Assembly (NCBI GenBank): GCA_003138855.1
Contig: PLHF01000089.1
Location: 1 to 64,000, forward strand
Reading direction: 5' to 3'
DNA from: Acidimicrobiaceae bacterium
GTDB taxonomy: Bacteria; Actinomycetota; Acidimicrobiia; Acidimicrobiales; RAAP-2
DNA: 64,000 nt
The stretch's first letter is position 1; each line of letters begins with the position of its first letter. Below are positions 29,462 through 39,240 of the stretch, piece by piece. The notes under the pieces were generated by a model, which worked only from the letters and a program-made list of their open reading frames with translations, searched no databases and was not told where the DNA came from. Position numbers and translations under genes: made by a program.

Positions 29462-29782
29462 ATGTGGGCGAAGCGACTGGTGATCGGTGCTGGACTAGCG
29501 GTGGCGTCGTTCCTGATGGTCCCCGGCGTGGCCGGTGCAGCCAGCACTAGTTGTTACACCGGCTGTACCCCGCCCACGGTCGCCGCGACGTCCGTTGGAA
29601 TAAGTCCGTCGAGTGGGTTGCCGTACAGCTCGACGACGAGTGCGGCCGCCCCGACGACTCCGGAAGGCACGTCGAGCCTCCCCTTCACCGGGGCAGACGT
29701 GGAGGAGTTGGCGGTCGTGGGTGTCGCCGCCGTACTGGCCGGTGGGCTCCTGCTCCGCCGCCGCCGCCGTTCGGTCGCCTGA
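29462..29782 (+). CDS. LPXTG-type sortase-anchored surface protein
   Basis: The 106-residue precursor has a signal peptide (MWAKRLVIGAGLAVASFLMVPGVAGA), a short threonine/serine/proline-rich middle with two cysteines (CYTGC), then the sorting signal LPFTG at residues 73-77, a hydrophobic helix VVGVAAVLAGGLLL and RRRRR at the end. The mature part is only about 45 residues. A class E sortase gene lies 177 bp downstream on the opposite strand and is the likely enzyme. A strong AAAGAGGGG precedes ATG 29462. Confidence 0.85.
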   Translation: MWAKRLVIGAGLAVASFLMVPGVAGAASTSCYTGCTPPTVAATSVGISPSSGLPYSSTTSAAAPTTPEGTSSLPFTGADVEELAVVGVAAVLAGGLLLRRRRRSVA

Positions 29783-29958
29783 GCAGACCTCCTCCCCAGT
29801 GGTGTTGCGCCTCACCTGATCGATGTTCCATGGGTCGAGGCATCGTTGTCGTGAAGTGCAGGCATGAGGCGCGTTGAGATGTGGCGCCGCCTCGGTCCGC
29901 TGAGCTCCTGCCCGGCAACCGCCCGGCCCGGCCCCTCCCAGGTCGAACCTCGGCGGCG

Positions 29959-30858
29959 TCAGAAGCTGGCAGGCAACAGCGGGGCCACCGCCCCGAAGAA
30001 GAAGAAGACGACGCCCAGCCAGGCGACCAGCCCGACCCCGATGACCACGGCCCGCCGTGACCGCCGCGACCGGCCGACGGCGATCCACAGCCCTGCGGTC
30101 AGCGCGACCACCACCACGCCCCAGAGGATGGCGGCCGCCCAGTTCCGGGCCGGCGTCGGTGACGAGGAGCGACGACGGGGAGGGGCGGGTACCGGTACCG
30201 CCTTGGGGTGCACCAGAATGCTGGCCACCAGCGCGGCGTGGACCACCAATCGTTGGCTGGCGCTGTAACGCGGGGTGCACGTCGTCAAGGTGAGCTGGGG
30301 GGTCGTCGTCGGGCCGACGACGACCACGTCGCTCGGGCTCACGGCCATGCTCCCGGTCACGTGGTAGAGGAAGGTTCCCTGCAGGGTGGTGACCGTGATG
30401 GAATCGCCCGGAACGAGGTCGTTGAGGTTGTAGAAGGGGTGCTGGTAGGTCGTGCGGTGCCCGGCGATGGAGGCATTCCCCGCTTCACCCGGTAGCGGTG
30501 TGCCCGGGTAGTGCCCGGGGCCGGCCTGCAGTTGGGCTTCGCCGGTGCCTTCGACCACCACCATCGACACACCGATCTTCGGGATGGTGATGACGCCCAC
30601 CGCGCTGCCGGTCGGTGGGTCGGGTGTGATGGGTGCCACCTGGGCGGCCCGGCCCGTACCGTTGCCGGTCGTGGGGGTCGTCGTGGGCAGCGCCCCCGCC
30701 TGCTGTTGGGCGGCTCGGAACTCTCCGCGCAATTGGCTCTGGGCCCGCGCCGTCTGCAGGCCGGTGCCCCACAGCAGGTAGGGGATGAACAGCAGAATCA
30801 GAACACCGGAGACCAGCACCACCCGCCCGACCGCCATTCGGATGGTCGTGAACGACAC
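29959..30858 (-). CDS. Class E-type sortase
   Basis: This 299-residue membrane transpeptidase has an N-terminal helix (VVLVSGVLILLFIPYLLW), a proline/threonine spacer, and a sortase domain with His134 in AGHRTTYQ, catalytic Cys194 in TLTTCTPRYS and Arg203 in SQRLVV, the His-Cys-Arg triad. A second C-terminal helical pair (AAILWGVVVVALTAGLWIAVG and VVIGVGLVAWLGVVFFFFGAV) is typical of actinobacterial class E enzymes. It cleaves LPXTG-like signals and joins proteins to the cell wall. The convergent LPFTG gene is the nearest substrate. Confidence 0.9.
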   Translation of the reverse strand: MSFTTIRMAVGRVVLVSGVLILLFIPYLLWGTGLQTARAQSQLRGEFRAAQQQAGALPTTTPTTGNGTGRAAQVAPITPDPPTGSAVGVITIPKIGVSMVVVEGTGEAQLQAGPGHYPGTPLPGEAGNASIAGHRTTYQHPFYNLNDLVPGDSITVTTLQGTFLYHVTGSMAVSPSDVVVVGPTTTPQLTLTTCTPRYSASQRLVVHAALVASILVHPKAVPVPAPPRRRSSSPTPARNWAAAILWGVVVVALTAGLWIAVGRSRRSRRAVVIGVGLVAWLGVVFFFFGAVAPLLPASF

Positions 30859-31035
30859 GTGGCGATGCTAGCGGTGCAGCAGCCCGGGACCCGGCCGCGG
30901 CGTGGGACTGCGCTCGGGCCCAGGCTCGGTGATGCCGTTGCCGGAGCCCGCTCCGGTACCATCGGGGGCTCGTATCCGTTGCGTCGGCGGCGCCTGCAGC
31001 GATGCAGGTCCGTTCGCCGGTGCCATGAGCATCGA

Positions 31036-32787
31036 ATGGCAGCCGTGAGCGATAGCAGGGGTCGACGGCGACGCAGATGGCTGATCGCCACCGGAGTGAT
31101 CGTCGTGGTGGCCGTCTGGGGTGGCGTGCTGGCGGCGAAGACCTTCTCGGCCTATCGCCACGACAAGCAGGGTCTCGCCGCACTCGAGCTGGTCAAGTCC
31201 GACCTCACCCCGGGCGAGTTGACGTCCTCGGGCTCGTTGCACAGGCTCGAGGTGGCCCGCGCGGAGTTCGCGGCGGCCCAGTCCGACCTCTCCTCACCGC
31301 TGTTCGCGCCGGTGACGGTGGTGCCCGTGGTCGGTCGGCAGTTCCGGTCGGTGCGGGCGCTGAGCATCGCGGCGGGCACGGTGTCAGCGGTGGGCGCGTC
31401 CTTCCTCACCGAGGTCCACGGCGTCCTCGACGAACCGCACGGTGCCGGACCCGACCGGGTGGCATCGCTCCGCCGGCTTTCGGCCCTGTCGTTTTCCGCG
31501 CAGGCCCAACTGGCCCGAATCGACACCGGCCCCTCGCAGGCGCTGGTCGGCCCCCTGGCCGCCAAGCACACCGAGTTCGTCTCCCAGCTGGACACCGCCC
31601 GTAGGCGGCTGGCCACAGCGGCCGGTGTCTCCGCCGTGACGGCGACCATCCTTCAGGGCCCCCAGACCTACCTGGTGATGGCCGCGAACAATGCGGAGAT
31701 GCGGGCCGGATCCGGTGCCTTTCTGGAGGTCGGCGTGGCCACCACCGGGGACGGGTCGGTGCACCTGGGGGACCTGGCTCCTTCGGGGGATATGACGCTC
31801 CCGGCGGGAGCGGTCACCGTAACGGGGGACCTCGAGCGCAACTGGGGCTGGCTGGAGCCGGGCGTCGACTGGCGAAATCTCGGGCTCACGCCGCAGTTCG
31901 ACGTGAACGCACCGCTGGCAGCGCGCATGTGGACCGCCTCGACCGGCCAGCAGGTCAACGGGGTACTGGCGCTCGACGTGGCGGGGGTGCAGCAACTGCT
32001 CGAGGCGACCGGTCCGGTCGAGGCCGGGGGCCAGACGGTCAGCGCGGACAACGTCGAGCGGTACCTGCTCCACGATCAGTACGCGGGCCTGACCGACAAT
32101 TCGGCGGCGGCCGGGAGGCAGGACGCTCTCGGGGCCCTGGCCAGTGCCGTCCTGCGCCAACTGCAGGGCCAGTCCGCCGACCTGCGGTCGCTCGGGAACG
32201 CCGTGGCGAGCGCCGTCGCCGGCCGTCATCTGATGCTCTGGTCGAGCAATTCGGTCGACCAGGCGGCATGGGTGGCCAGCGGCGTGAGCGGTAGCCTCAC
32301 CCCGCACTCGGTGGATGTGGCGGTGATCAACAGGGGTGGGAACAAACTGGACCAGTACCTGCCGGTGCGGGTGGCGGTCAGCACCGAGCCCGCCGGGTCC
32401 GGTACGGCGGTCACGTTGACCACCCATCTGGCCAACACCACGCCGGACGGTGAATCGCAATTCATCGCCGGTCCGTATCCCGGGGTTCCCGTCGAGTACG
32501 GCGGGTACTCGGGGTTGGTGGCGGCCAACCTGCCCGCCGGTGCCACCGACATCACCATGACCGGAGCCGGCCCGTTGAGTGCCAGGAGCGGCGAAGGCCC
32601 GACCTGGCTGGTGGCGGCCCCGATCACCATCCCCCAGGGTGCCTCGGCGACGGTGGTGGTCCGCTTCCGACTACCAGGGGCCCATGGGTCGATGACCGTG
32701 GTGCCCTCCGCCCGCATCCCTGCAGAGCAGTGGACTTTCGCGGGTGAGACCTTTGCCGACACTGCAACCAAGAACATCACCTGGTGA
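31036..32787 (+). CDS. DUF4012 domain membrane-anchored protein
   Basis: The 583-residue protein has an arginine-rich start and one membrane helix (WLIATGVIVVVAVWGGVLAAKTF), so most of it is extracytoplasmic. The DUF4012 part is marked by TYLVMAANNAEMRAGSGAFLEVGV, GWLEPGVDWRNLGLTPQFDVNAPLAARMW and NGVLALDVAGVQQLLEATGPV. DUF4012 genes often lie in actinobacterial exopolysaccharide loci, as here, but their activity is not established. The pattern loosely recalls LytR-CpsA-Psr proteins, which attach polymers to the wall. ATG 31036 is chosen; GTG 31045 is an alternative. It starts about 180 bp from the divergent sortase. Confidence 0.85.
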   Translation: MAAVSDSRGRRRRRWLIATGVIVVVAVWGGVLAAKTFSAYRHDKQGLAALELVKSDLTPGELTSSGSLHRLEVARAEFAAAQSDLSSPLFAPVTVVPVVGRQFRSVRALSIAAGTVSAVGASFLTEVHGVLDEPHGAGPDRVASLRRLSALSFSAQAQLARIDTGPSQALVGPLAAKHTEFVSQLDTARRRLATAAGVSAVTATILQGPQTYLVMAANNAEMRAGSGAFLEVGVATTGDGSVHLGDLAPSGDMTLPAGAVTVTGDLERNWGWLEPGVDWRNLGLTPQFDVNAPLAARMWTASTGQQVNGVLALDVAGVQQLLEATGPVEAGGQTVSADNVERYLLHDQYAGLTDNSAAAGRQDALGALASAVLRQLQGQSADLRSLGNAVASAVAGRHLMLWSSNSVDQAAWVASGVSGSLTPHSVDVAVINRGGNKLDQYLPVRVAVSTEPAGSGTAVTLTTHLANTTPDGESQFIAGPYPGVPVEYGGYSGLVAANLPAGATDITMTGAGPLSARSGEGPTWLVAAPITIPQGASATVVVRFRLPGAHGSMTVVPSARIPAEQWTFAGETFADTATKNITW

Positions 32788-32876
32788 GCATCGGCCCGGG
32801 TGATCCGCTTTTGGACCTCCGGCCGCAGGCGGTCGGCGAGTAGTCCTCGGGTTCCGGGTACCGACCGGAGCGGCGG

Positions 32877-35800
32877 TCAGTTGATGGCGATGACCGGTTG
32901 CTTCAGATCGAGCCCGCCGGCGGAACCGTAGAAGGAGGCGTCACCGAAGGCGAAGATCCCACCGTCGGAGGCCACCAGCCAGTAGCCGTTGCCGCTGGGG
33001 GTCGTGGCCATGCTCACGATCGGCTTGTTGAGGGGCAGCCCGCCGGTCGATCCTTCGAAGTTCGCATCGCCGAAGGTGAAGATGCCGCCGTCGGAAGCGA
33101 CCAGCCAGTAGCCCCGACCATCAGGAGTGGCGGCCATGCCCACGATGGGTTTGTTGAGGTCGAGCGCACCGGTTGAGCCGTAGGAGGCGACACTCCCGTA
33201 GGTGTAGATGCTGCCGTCACTGGTGGCCAACACGTAGCCCTCGGAGTTCTGAGGCCGCTTGGGCGGGCTTCCGGTCGTGCCCGGCGGCACCGTCGTGGTC
33301 GTGCTCGGCGGCACCGTCGTGGTCGTGGTCGGCGGCACCGTGGTCGTTGTGGTCGGTGTGGTGGTCGGCGGCGATCCCGAGTCGCCCGCGGCCAGGGGCG
33401 TCAGGTCGGACCCGTTGACCTGGTCGGCCGAAGCGGACCCTCCGTAGACCTGGAGTGCGTGGATGAATGCTGTACCGACCTGGCCCGGCGTCCACCACGG
33501 TGGGATGCCCCCTCCGTAGTACCCACCGAAGTTGACTTCGGTGACGGAGATCTTGACCGCGCTGGCCACGACCGGGTCGAAGGCCAGCTGCATCTCGTGG
33601 TTCCGGTACTGGCCGCCGACGGTGGCCACGGTGGTCCATCCGACCGAGGGTTGGTCGACCGAGACGGTGTAGTCCCGCACGCTGGTGGCGGTGCTCCCCA
33701 CCGACTGGGTGTCGACGACGACCCGGTTGATGGTGGACGGGCCGGACAGGGTGACGGTCAGACTCGGGGTGGTGTCGCCAGACGCCGAGCTCCAGCCGCT
33801 TCCGGTGGTGGTCCCGGCGATGGCGCCCGAGGCGTTGCCAGAGGTGGCAGTGGCCGTGGCGTCGCGAGATAACGCCGCCAGATCACTCCCGTAGGGCTGG
33901 GTGGGGCCGACGGACAGCGCGTCGCCCACCGGGTAGGAGATGTAGGAGACCTGGTCGGAGATGGGGAGGCTGTATGCGGTGCCCGAGGTGGCCGAGGTGG
34001 TCGTGGCATTGCCATACTCGTCGGTCACCGTCACCGGGATCGAGCCGCCGCCTGGGGCGGTCAGCGTGACTGCGCCGGTCACGGACAGGCCGTCGGACCA
34101 CACGGCGGCAAGCTGGTCGGCACCTGCTCCGGCCGGGCCGAAGGTGGCCTCATAGGTCTGGGGGATCCCGGTCGAGGGCATCGCCAGATAGGGGCGCCCG
34201 TCGATCTCGGAGGAGGTGGACATGGCGGCAAGTGCCCCTGGCTTCACGTAGTCGTCGACGTTGCTGGCCTGGATCAGCGAGAACGACACCCCGTCGTTGC
34301 CCCAGTTGCCCTCGTCGTAGAAGTAGTTCCACACGGGGATGTCGAGTGCCTTCTGCCAGATCATGGCCCTGGCCACCATGTTGGCCTGGTTGAGGAAGTT
34401 GTAGTCGCCGTCGCTCCACCACCCCACTTCTGTGCACCACAGCGGCTTGCCGTCCAGCATCCCCTCCAGTTGCTGGATCTTGGGGATATTGCCGTACTCT
34501 TCGAACGATTCGTTGTTGCCGGTGTACGGGTGGATCGCGGCCACGTCGAGCCAGGAGAGGCCCCCGGCGCTGATCAGCTGCTGCCACCAGCTGACCGCCA
34601 CGTCGAGCGTCGATCCGCCGATGACCGTCGAGGTGGAGCCCGGCTCGACCGACTTCACGGCCGTATAGAAGGGCTCGAGCACCTGGGTGACGTACAGGCT
34701 GGCGTTGGACCACCCGGTGTTGTTCGACTCGTTCCACGGCTCCCACATCGTGACCGGTGCGCACGCACCGCAGCCGGCCGGTGGATGGGCGTAGTAGTCG
34801 ACGAGTGCGGCGATGTCTCCCTCCCACCAGCCCTTGCTGACCAGGGCCGACGACACAGGGTCACCGCCGCTCACCTGGACCCAGTAGGCGACGTGGTCGG
34901 CCACGGCGAGGGCCGCAGCCGTGAAGTAGTCGGTCGGGGCATTGGCGAAGGTCATGGCCGCCGGCCCGCAGGTGGCCGCCGTCGGCGCCGACGTCGAGCA
35001 GTTGGGGAGGAAGGTTGCCCAGTTGACCGACGCCCCCCGGTACCCGTCGAGACCGAGCTCGGAGTTGAGGGCTACGCCCCTGGGGTCGGACGGTCCTCCG
35101 GCGCCGATGCCGGACGGGAGGCCGGCCAGGTTCAAAGCGTCTCCGGTGGTACCCACCGTGTACGGCGTGCAGGTGGTCCCGAGCCGGGTCGGTGGCGAGG
35201 TGCTCGTGTCGAAGAGGGACGCCTGCACCTGGTAGGGACCGGGTTGTTGGTCGGTCGCCGGGATGGTCAGGGGGATGCTGGCCAGGACAGCGGCCGTGGT
35301 GGGAAGCGCGAGGGTGGTCGGTGCAGGCACCGTCTCGGAGTTCAGCGAGGAGCTGTTCTCCACCGAGTAGGACAGCTGCAGGTGGGAGGCATGCGCCGCC
35401 CACCACGGATCGAAGTTGGCGCTCACCACCGGGATGGTCCCGGGGGCGAAGTAGTTGCCCGACGCCGCCGTCGACAGGCCGGCACCCCACCCGAGGCTGT
35501 CGGTCGGCACATGGATTGCGCCGAGATAGGCCTGGAGGGTGGCGAGCGGGACGGAAGAGATGTTGTCCGCTCCGCCGTTGAAGGGCGGGCCCCCCTGGTA
35601 GTAGACGGTGGTGCCGACCAGGTAGAAGTTGCTGCCGCCGATGTTCAGGTTTCCGTCGAGTTCAGTGGTGCCCTGGAGGTAGCCCTGGGGGCTCGTGCTC
35701 TCGATGGTGTGGAGCGGGTCGGCCGTGTAGATCGTCCCATCCGGTCCCTGCACGGCCTGCGCCGGGTAGTAGAACTGGGTCCCCGACCCGGTGTGGAGGT

Positions 35801-36563
35801 TCTTCCCCTCGGTGTTGGCGGAGCCGAAGGAGGAGAGGACCGTGGAACCGGTGGGATCCAAGGTTTCCACGTGGCCGTTGCCCGTAAAGAGGAGGTTCCC
35901 GTTCGACTCCTGGGTGACGTGGTCGAAGTCGTCGACCAGCGCGTAGGAGCCGCTGACCGCTCCGGTGGACGGATTGAGCAGGGTGCTGCTCGTCGTGTTC
36001 TGGACCACGCTGACAACCAACTGGAACGCCGACCCCGAGCCCACTCCGAACAGACCGGTAGGATTGCCCGACTGGGGGTCGACCGACCAGAGCAGGGTGC
36101 CCGACGGTGAGAACTTGTCCACCAGCTTGCCGTAGTAGCTGGACAGGAAGATGTTGCCGGACGAGTCGACCACCGGCTGGGAGACCTCGTCGCCCGAGCC
36201 GAACTGCGCCGGCACGGCGAATGATCCGTTCGGGCTTCCCGAGAGGGTGTAGGTGTCGAGCATGGAGCCGGTGTAGACGTAGATCCCGCTCGATGTGACG
36301 GTGAAGTCGTAAACGCCGCCCGCCGGGGTGACGACTGTGCTGGTCGGGTTGGACGGCAGGCTTGGCGCCGGGCCGAGGGTGGTCGAGGCATCCGGAGCAT
36401 CACAGATCGGGCTGACGTCCGCGGCGGTCGGGGCGGCCACACTCCCGGCGATCTGGGGGGAAGGGGTGGTGGCCTGCGCCGTGTCGGTGAGACCCCCGGC
36501 AATCGGCACTGTGACCATCAATCCGATTGCAATGCCGATGACGACGCCTTTTCGAGGGCGCAC
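32877..36563 (-). CDS. Giant secreted glycoside-hydrolase-like protein with propeller and C-terminal repeats
   Basis: The 1228-residue product has a signal peptide ([18 protein letters not shown] then TAQA). Residues of about 60-360 read as a beta-propeller-like domain. Next is a clan-A TIM barrel: WEPWNESN places a candidate acid/base Glu at about 612 and CTEVGWW a nucleophile Glu at about 712, resembling GH39/GH5-type enzymes. A galactose-binding-like domain with [20 protein letters not shown] follows, then a TTTVPP linker, then two and a half 42-residue [11 protein letters not shown] repeats. The substrate may be a glycan made by the surrounding locus. GTG 36563 has AGGAG upstream; the track start at 36638 adds a non-signal tail. 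The gene is divergent from a GT4 gene. Confidence 0.8.
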   Translation of the reverse strand: MRPRKGVVIGIAIGLMVTVPIAGGLTDTAQATTPSPQIAGSVAAPTAADVSPICDAPDASTTLGPAPSLPSNPTSTVVTPAGGVYDFTVTSSGIYVYTGSMLDTYTLSGSPNGSFAVPAQFGSGDEVSQPVVDSSGNIFLSSYYGKLVDKFSPSGTLLWSVDPQSGNPTGLFGVGSGSAFQLVVSVVQNTTSSTLLNPSTGAVSGSYALVDDFDHVTQESNGNLLFTGNGHVETLDPTGSTVLSSFGSANTEGKNLHTGSGTQFYYPAQAVQGPDGTIYTADPLHTIESTSPQGYLQGTTELDGNLNIGGSNFYLVGTTVYYQGGPPFNGGADNISSVPLATLQAYLGAIHVPTDSLGWGAGLSTAASGNYFAPGTIPVVSANFDPWWAAHASHLQLSYSVENSSSLNSETVPAPTTLALPTTAAVLASIPLTIPATDQQPGPYQVQASLFDTSTSPPTRLGTTCTPYTVGTTGDALNLAGLPSGIGAGGPSDPRGVALNSELGLDGYRGASVNWATFLPNCSTSAPTAATCGPAAMTFANAPTDYFTAAALAVADHVAYWVQVSGGDPVSSALVSKGWWEGDIAALVDYYAHPPAGCGACAPVTMWEPWNESNNTGWSNASLYVTQVLEPFYTAVKSVEPGSTSTVIGGSTLDVAVSWWQQLISAGGLSWLDVAAIHPYTGNNESFEEYGNIPKIQQLEGMLDGKPLWCTEVGWWSDGDYNFLNQANMVARAMIWQKALDIPVWNYFYDEGNWGNDGVSFSLIQASNVDDYVKPGALAAMSTSSEIDGRPYLAMPSTGIPQTYEATFGPAGAGADQLAAVWSDGLSVTGAVTLTAPGGGSIPVTVTDEYGNATTTSATSGTAYSLPISDQVSYISYPVGDALSVGPTQPYGSDLAALSRDATATATSGNASGAIAGTTTGSGWSSASGDTTPSLTVTLSGPSTINRVVVDTQSVGSTATSVRDYTVSVDQPSVGWTTVATVGGQYRNHEMQLAFDPVVASAVKISVTEVNFGGYYGGGIPPWWTPGQVGTAFIHALQVYGGSASADQVNGSDLTPLAAGDSGSPPTTTPTTTTTVPPTTTTTVPPSTTTTVPPGTTGSPPKRPQNSEGYVLATSDGSIYTYGSVASYGSTGALDLNKPIVGMAATPDGRGYWLVASDGGIFTFGDANFEGSTGGLPLNKPIVSMATTPSGNGYWLVASDGGIFAFGDASFYGSAGGLDLKQPVIAIN
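32880..33239 (-). repeat. 42-residue (126-bp) C-terminal repeats, 2.9 copies
   Basis: Copies begin [30 protein letters not shown] and [15 protein letters not shown]. The first two are exactly 42 residues; the third stops after 36 at the natural stop codon. Such repeats form propeller-like or beta-rich cell-surface modules in Acidimicrobiia-type proteins. Confidence 0.9.
33283..33354 (-). repeat. 24-bp tandem repeat encoding a TTTVPP linker
   Basis: The GGCGGCACC unit recurs every 24 bases three times. It encodes an eight-residue proline/threonine linker between the galactose-binding-like domain and the C-terminal repeats. Confidence 0.85.
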
Positions 36564-36724
36564 CAGTTGACTGCTCCTGCCTGCCCACTCCACACCTTCC
36601 CATCGACGGACCCCGCTGCATCTTGAGACAAACGTCACTCAAAATGACCTACGTCCCATCACTTTCAGTGGTAATGGTCCGCTACGCTGGGCTGACGAGG
36701 GGTGTACCCGCCGGTGGAAGTACG

Positions 36725-37894
36725 ATGCGCCGGGTGGCGACTTCCCCCGAGCACGTTCCTTCCCCGTCACTGCAGCGACCGATGAAGGTGCTCCGGATCT
36801 CGCACAGCGGAGTGGTGACTGCGTGGCGCGAGCGTGAACGGCAGCTCCGACACCGGGGAGTCGACCTCACGCTGGTGACCGCTGCCCGTTGGGAGGAAGG
36901 CGGCTCGATGGTCGACTTCGTGGCGGCCGGTGACGAGTTCGTCCTCCCGGTGCGTACGGCGGGCCGCCATCCGAACCTGTTCCTCTACGATCCCAGGACG
37001 CTCTGGCAGATCCTGGGGTCGGCCCGGTGGGACCTGATCGACGTGCACGAGGAGCCGTTCGGGCTGGCGGTCGCCGAGGTGCTCGTGCTGCGCCGGCTTC
37101 GAGCACGCGGAGCGCCCTTCGTCGTCGCGTCGGCGCAGAACCTCGAGAAGCGCTACCCGCCCCCGTTCCGCTGGTTCGAGAGGTGGTCGCTCCGCCGTGC
37201 CGCCGGCGCCTACACCTGCAACGTCGAAGCCGGCCGGATCCTCACCAGGAAGGGGTTGCACGGAGAGCTGGTCCTGCTTCCGCTGGGCGTGGACGTCGAG
37301 CGGTTCCACCCGATCCTCCGCGCGGCGCCGTCGACGTCCCTGACCGTCGGGTTCGTCGGACGCCTGATCCGCCACAAGGGGGTCGACGTGCTGCTCGAAG
37401 CGGTGGCACTCGACGGGCGACTGCGCGCCGAGATCTACGGCGCCGGACCCGAGGCCGACGGCCTGGCGGCATTGGTCGGCCGGCTCGGGATAGAGGACCG
37501 GGTCACCTTCCACGGTCATGTGCAGGAAGGGGACATCCCCGCTATCTATCCCGGTGTCGATGTGCTCGCCGTCCCGTCGGTGCCGCTCCCGGGATGGGTC
37601 GAACAGTTCGGAAGGGTCGTGATCGAGGCACAGGCATCCGGTGTGCCCGTGGTGGCCAGTGCCAGCGGCGCCCTCCCCGACGTGGTCGGGGAGGGCGGAC
37701 TGCTGGTGCCTCCCGACGATCCGCGCGCACTGCGGGACGCGCTGGTCCGTTTCCTCGACGAACCCGGGCTGTGGGAGCGCCTCCGGGCATCGGGGCTCGC
37801 AGCCGGTCCGGGCTACTCGTGGGAGAGTGTCGCCGACACGCAGATGGGCCTCTACGAGGCCGCGACCCGGGGGTCGAACAGGGAGGACGACTGA
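36725..37894 (+). CDS. GT4 family glycosyltransferase
   Basis: The 389-residue GT-B enzyme shows MKVLRISHSGVVTAWRERERQLRHRGVDLTLVTA at the acceptor side and LTVGFVGRLIRHKGVDVLLEAV, VEQFGRVVIEAQASGVPVVASASGALPDVV at the donor side (E-x7-E motif present). It probably extends the repeat unit of the exopolysaccharide on the cytoplasmic face. The sugar is unknown. ATG 36725 has GGTGGAAG upstream; an internal ATG at 36782 begins at the first conserved strand. It is divergent from the giant hydrolase. Confidence 0.85.
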   Translation: MRRVATSPEHVPSPSLQRPMKVLRISHSGVVTAWRERERQLRHRGVDLTLVTAARWEEGGSMVDFVAAGDEFVLPVRTAGRHPNLFLYDPRTLWQILGSARWDLIDVHEEPFGLAVAEVLVLRRLRARGAPFVVASAQNLEKRYPPPFRWFERWSLRRAAGAYTCNVEAGRILTRKGLHGELVLLPLGVDVERFHPILRAAPSTSLTVGFVGRLIRHKGVDVLLEAVALDGRLRAEIYGAGPEADGLAALVGRLGIEDRVTFHGHVQEGDIPAIYPGVDVLAVPSVPLPGWVEQFGRVVIEAQASGVPVVASASGALPDVVGEGGLLVPPDDPRALRDALVRFLDEPGLWERLRASGLAAGPGYSWESVADTQMGLYEAATRGSNREDD

Positions 37895-37982
37895 CGGGCT
37901 GCACCGGTTCGAGCCACATCGTGGGCCGCAGGGTCGGTCCGGTGCCTGGCGCCCTTGCGGCCCCACCGGCACCGGCAGGGGA

Positions 37983-39065
37983 TCACCGAGTCCGCCGCGC
38001 AGACTCGCGGATGACTTCGCGGTAGAGGAGCTCGAGCCGATCGAGGTGGTGGGGGAGGGCGAACAGCCGCCGCTGGCGGTCACGCAGGCGCCCCCCGATC
38101 CGGAGGCGGCGTGCCCTGTCCCCGGCGAGTGCCGCCAGGGCGTTCGCCGCAGCCTCGGCGTCGCCGGGATCGAAGAGTATGCCGTCTTCTCCGACCGTTT
38201 CGACGTGCGCCCCGCCGCCGGCCGCGATGACCGGCACCCCATGGGACATCGCCTCGACGACGGAGAGTCCGAATGGCTCTGCCGGAGCGGGTGCCAGCAG
38301 CATGGACGAGCCGTCGAGCAGCCGATCGGTGTCAGAGACGAGGCCGGCGAACTCGACGCTGCTGCCGACGCCGAGGTCGTGGACGAGATCGATCAGGGAG
38401 GGTCGCAGATCGCCGACACCGGCAACCACCAGCCGCCACCCCCGGGAGCCGAGACTGCTCGACGCCCAGGCCCGGATCCCGACCCCGGGGTCCTTCTCGG
38501 TGGTGAGCCGTTGGAGCATCACCACGGTGGGCGACTCGAGAGTTGCCTGTGCCTGATCGGGCACACCGTTGGGGATCAGCACGGAGGGCCCGTCGATGCC
38601 GTCGGCGACGAACTGGCTGATGGCGATGTCCCGGCAGATCGCCCGGGAGGTCATTCGGGCGAGGAGCCGGGCGGGGGAACCGGTGCCACGCCCTCCGGGG
38701 AAGTGTCGGGTCGCCACGATGGGAGCGCGCTGTAGTGGACGGGCGAGCCAGGCAGCACCTTCCGCCGCGGTCATGTGGGCATGGATGACGTCGGCCCCGC
38801 GGTGTCCCAGAAGGGCTCGGGTCACCTGGCTGATCGACGATGCCGGATGATGCAGGACCTCGTCGCACAGCTCGTGACGCATGCGTGTCGGGTCCCCACC
38901 GACGACCACGACCCGGTGACCGCGCCCGGCGAGCCCGTTGGCCGTCTCGCAGATGTAGCGCTCCACGCCGGCGAACCCGTCGCTGCGCACGGCCTGGATC
39001 ACCGAGAGGCGCGCAAGGTCCGTCGCTTCGGCCTCGGCGCCCGGCTCGTCATCGGTGGATGCCAC
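37983..39065 (-). CDS. GT4 family glycosyltransferase
   Basis: The 360-residue protein has RLSVIQAVRSDGFAGVERYICETANGLAGRGHRVVVVGG, HAHMTAAEGAAWLARPLQ, VLIPNGVPDQ, VVMLQRLTTEKDPGVGIRAW and EPFGLSVVEAMSHGVPVIAAGGGAHVETV, with the E-x7-E donor motif. GTG 39065 is preferred over the track start at 39227, which lies antisense to the next start region; an AGAGGA ribosome-binding site is suitably placed. It is divergent from the GT gene at 39241. Confidence 0.85.
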   Translation of the reverse strand: MASTDDEPGAEAEATDLARLSVIQAVRSDGFAGVERYICETANGLAGRGHRVVVVGGDPTRMRHELCDEVLHHPASSISQVTRALLGHRGADVIHAHMTAAEGAAWLARPLQRAPIVATRHFPGGRGTGSPARLLARMTSRAICRDIAISQFVADGIDGPSVLIPNGVPDQAQATLESPTVVMLQRLTTEKDPGVGIRAWASSSLGSRGWRLVVAGVGDLRPSLIDLVHDLGVGSSVEFAGLVSDTDRLLDGSSMLLAPAPAEPFGLSVVEAMSHGVPVIAAGGGAHVETVGEDGILFDPGDAEAAANALAALAGDRARRLRIGGRLRDRQRRLFALPHHLDRLELLYREVIRESARRTR

Positions 39066-39240
39066 ACGGTTCCTCTCGGCTGGATGACGGACGGCCAGTG
39101 GCGGACACCCCCATGGGCACGCACTCCGGGCATCGGGGCATCGTGCCACAGAGCTGCGGCGGGCCTCGCCTATCATGCCCGACAGGTCGGGTGGTCCCCG
39201 ATGAGCGGAACTGCCGGCTGAAGCCACAGCGAGGAAGACC

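Noticed and set aside
32880-33354. CRISPR-like repeated DNA
   Set aside because: The repeats have no spacers and are in-frame protein repeats and linker sequence.
34470-36110. 546-residue plus-strand ORF
   Set aside because: It lies antisense inside the giant hydrolase and reads as low-complexity glycine/arginine/valine.
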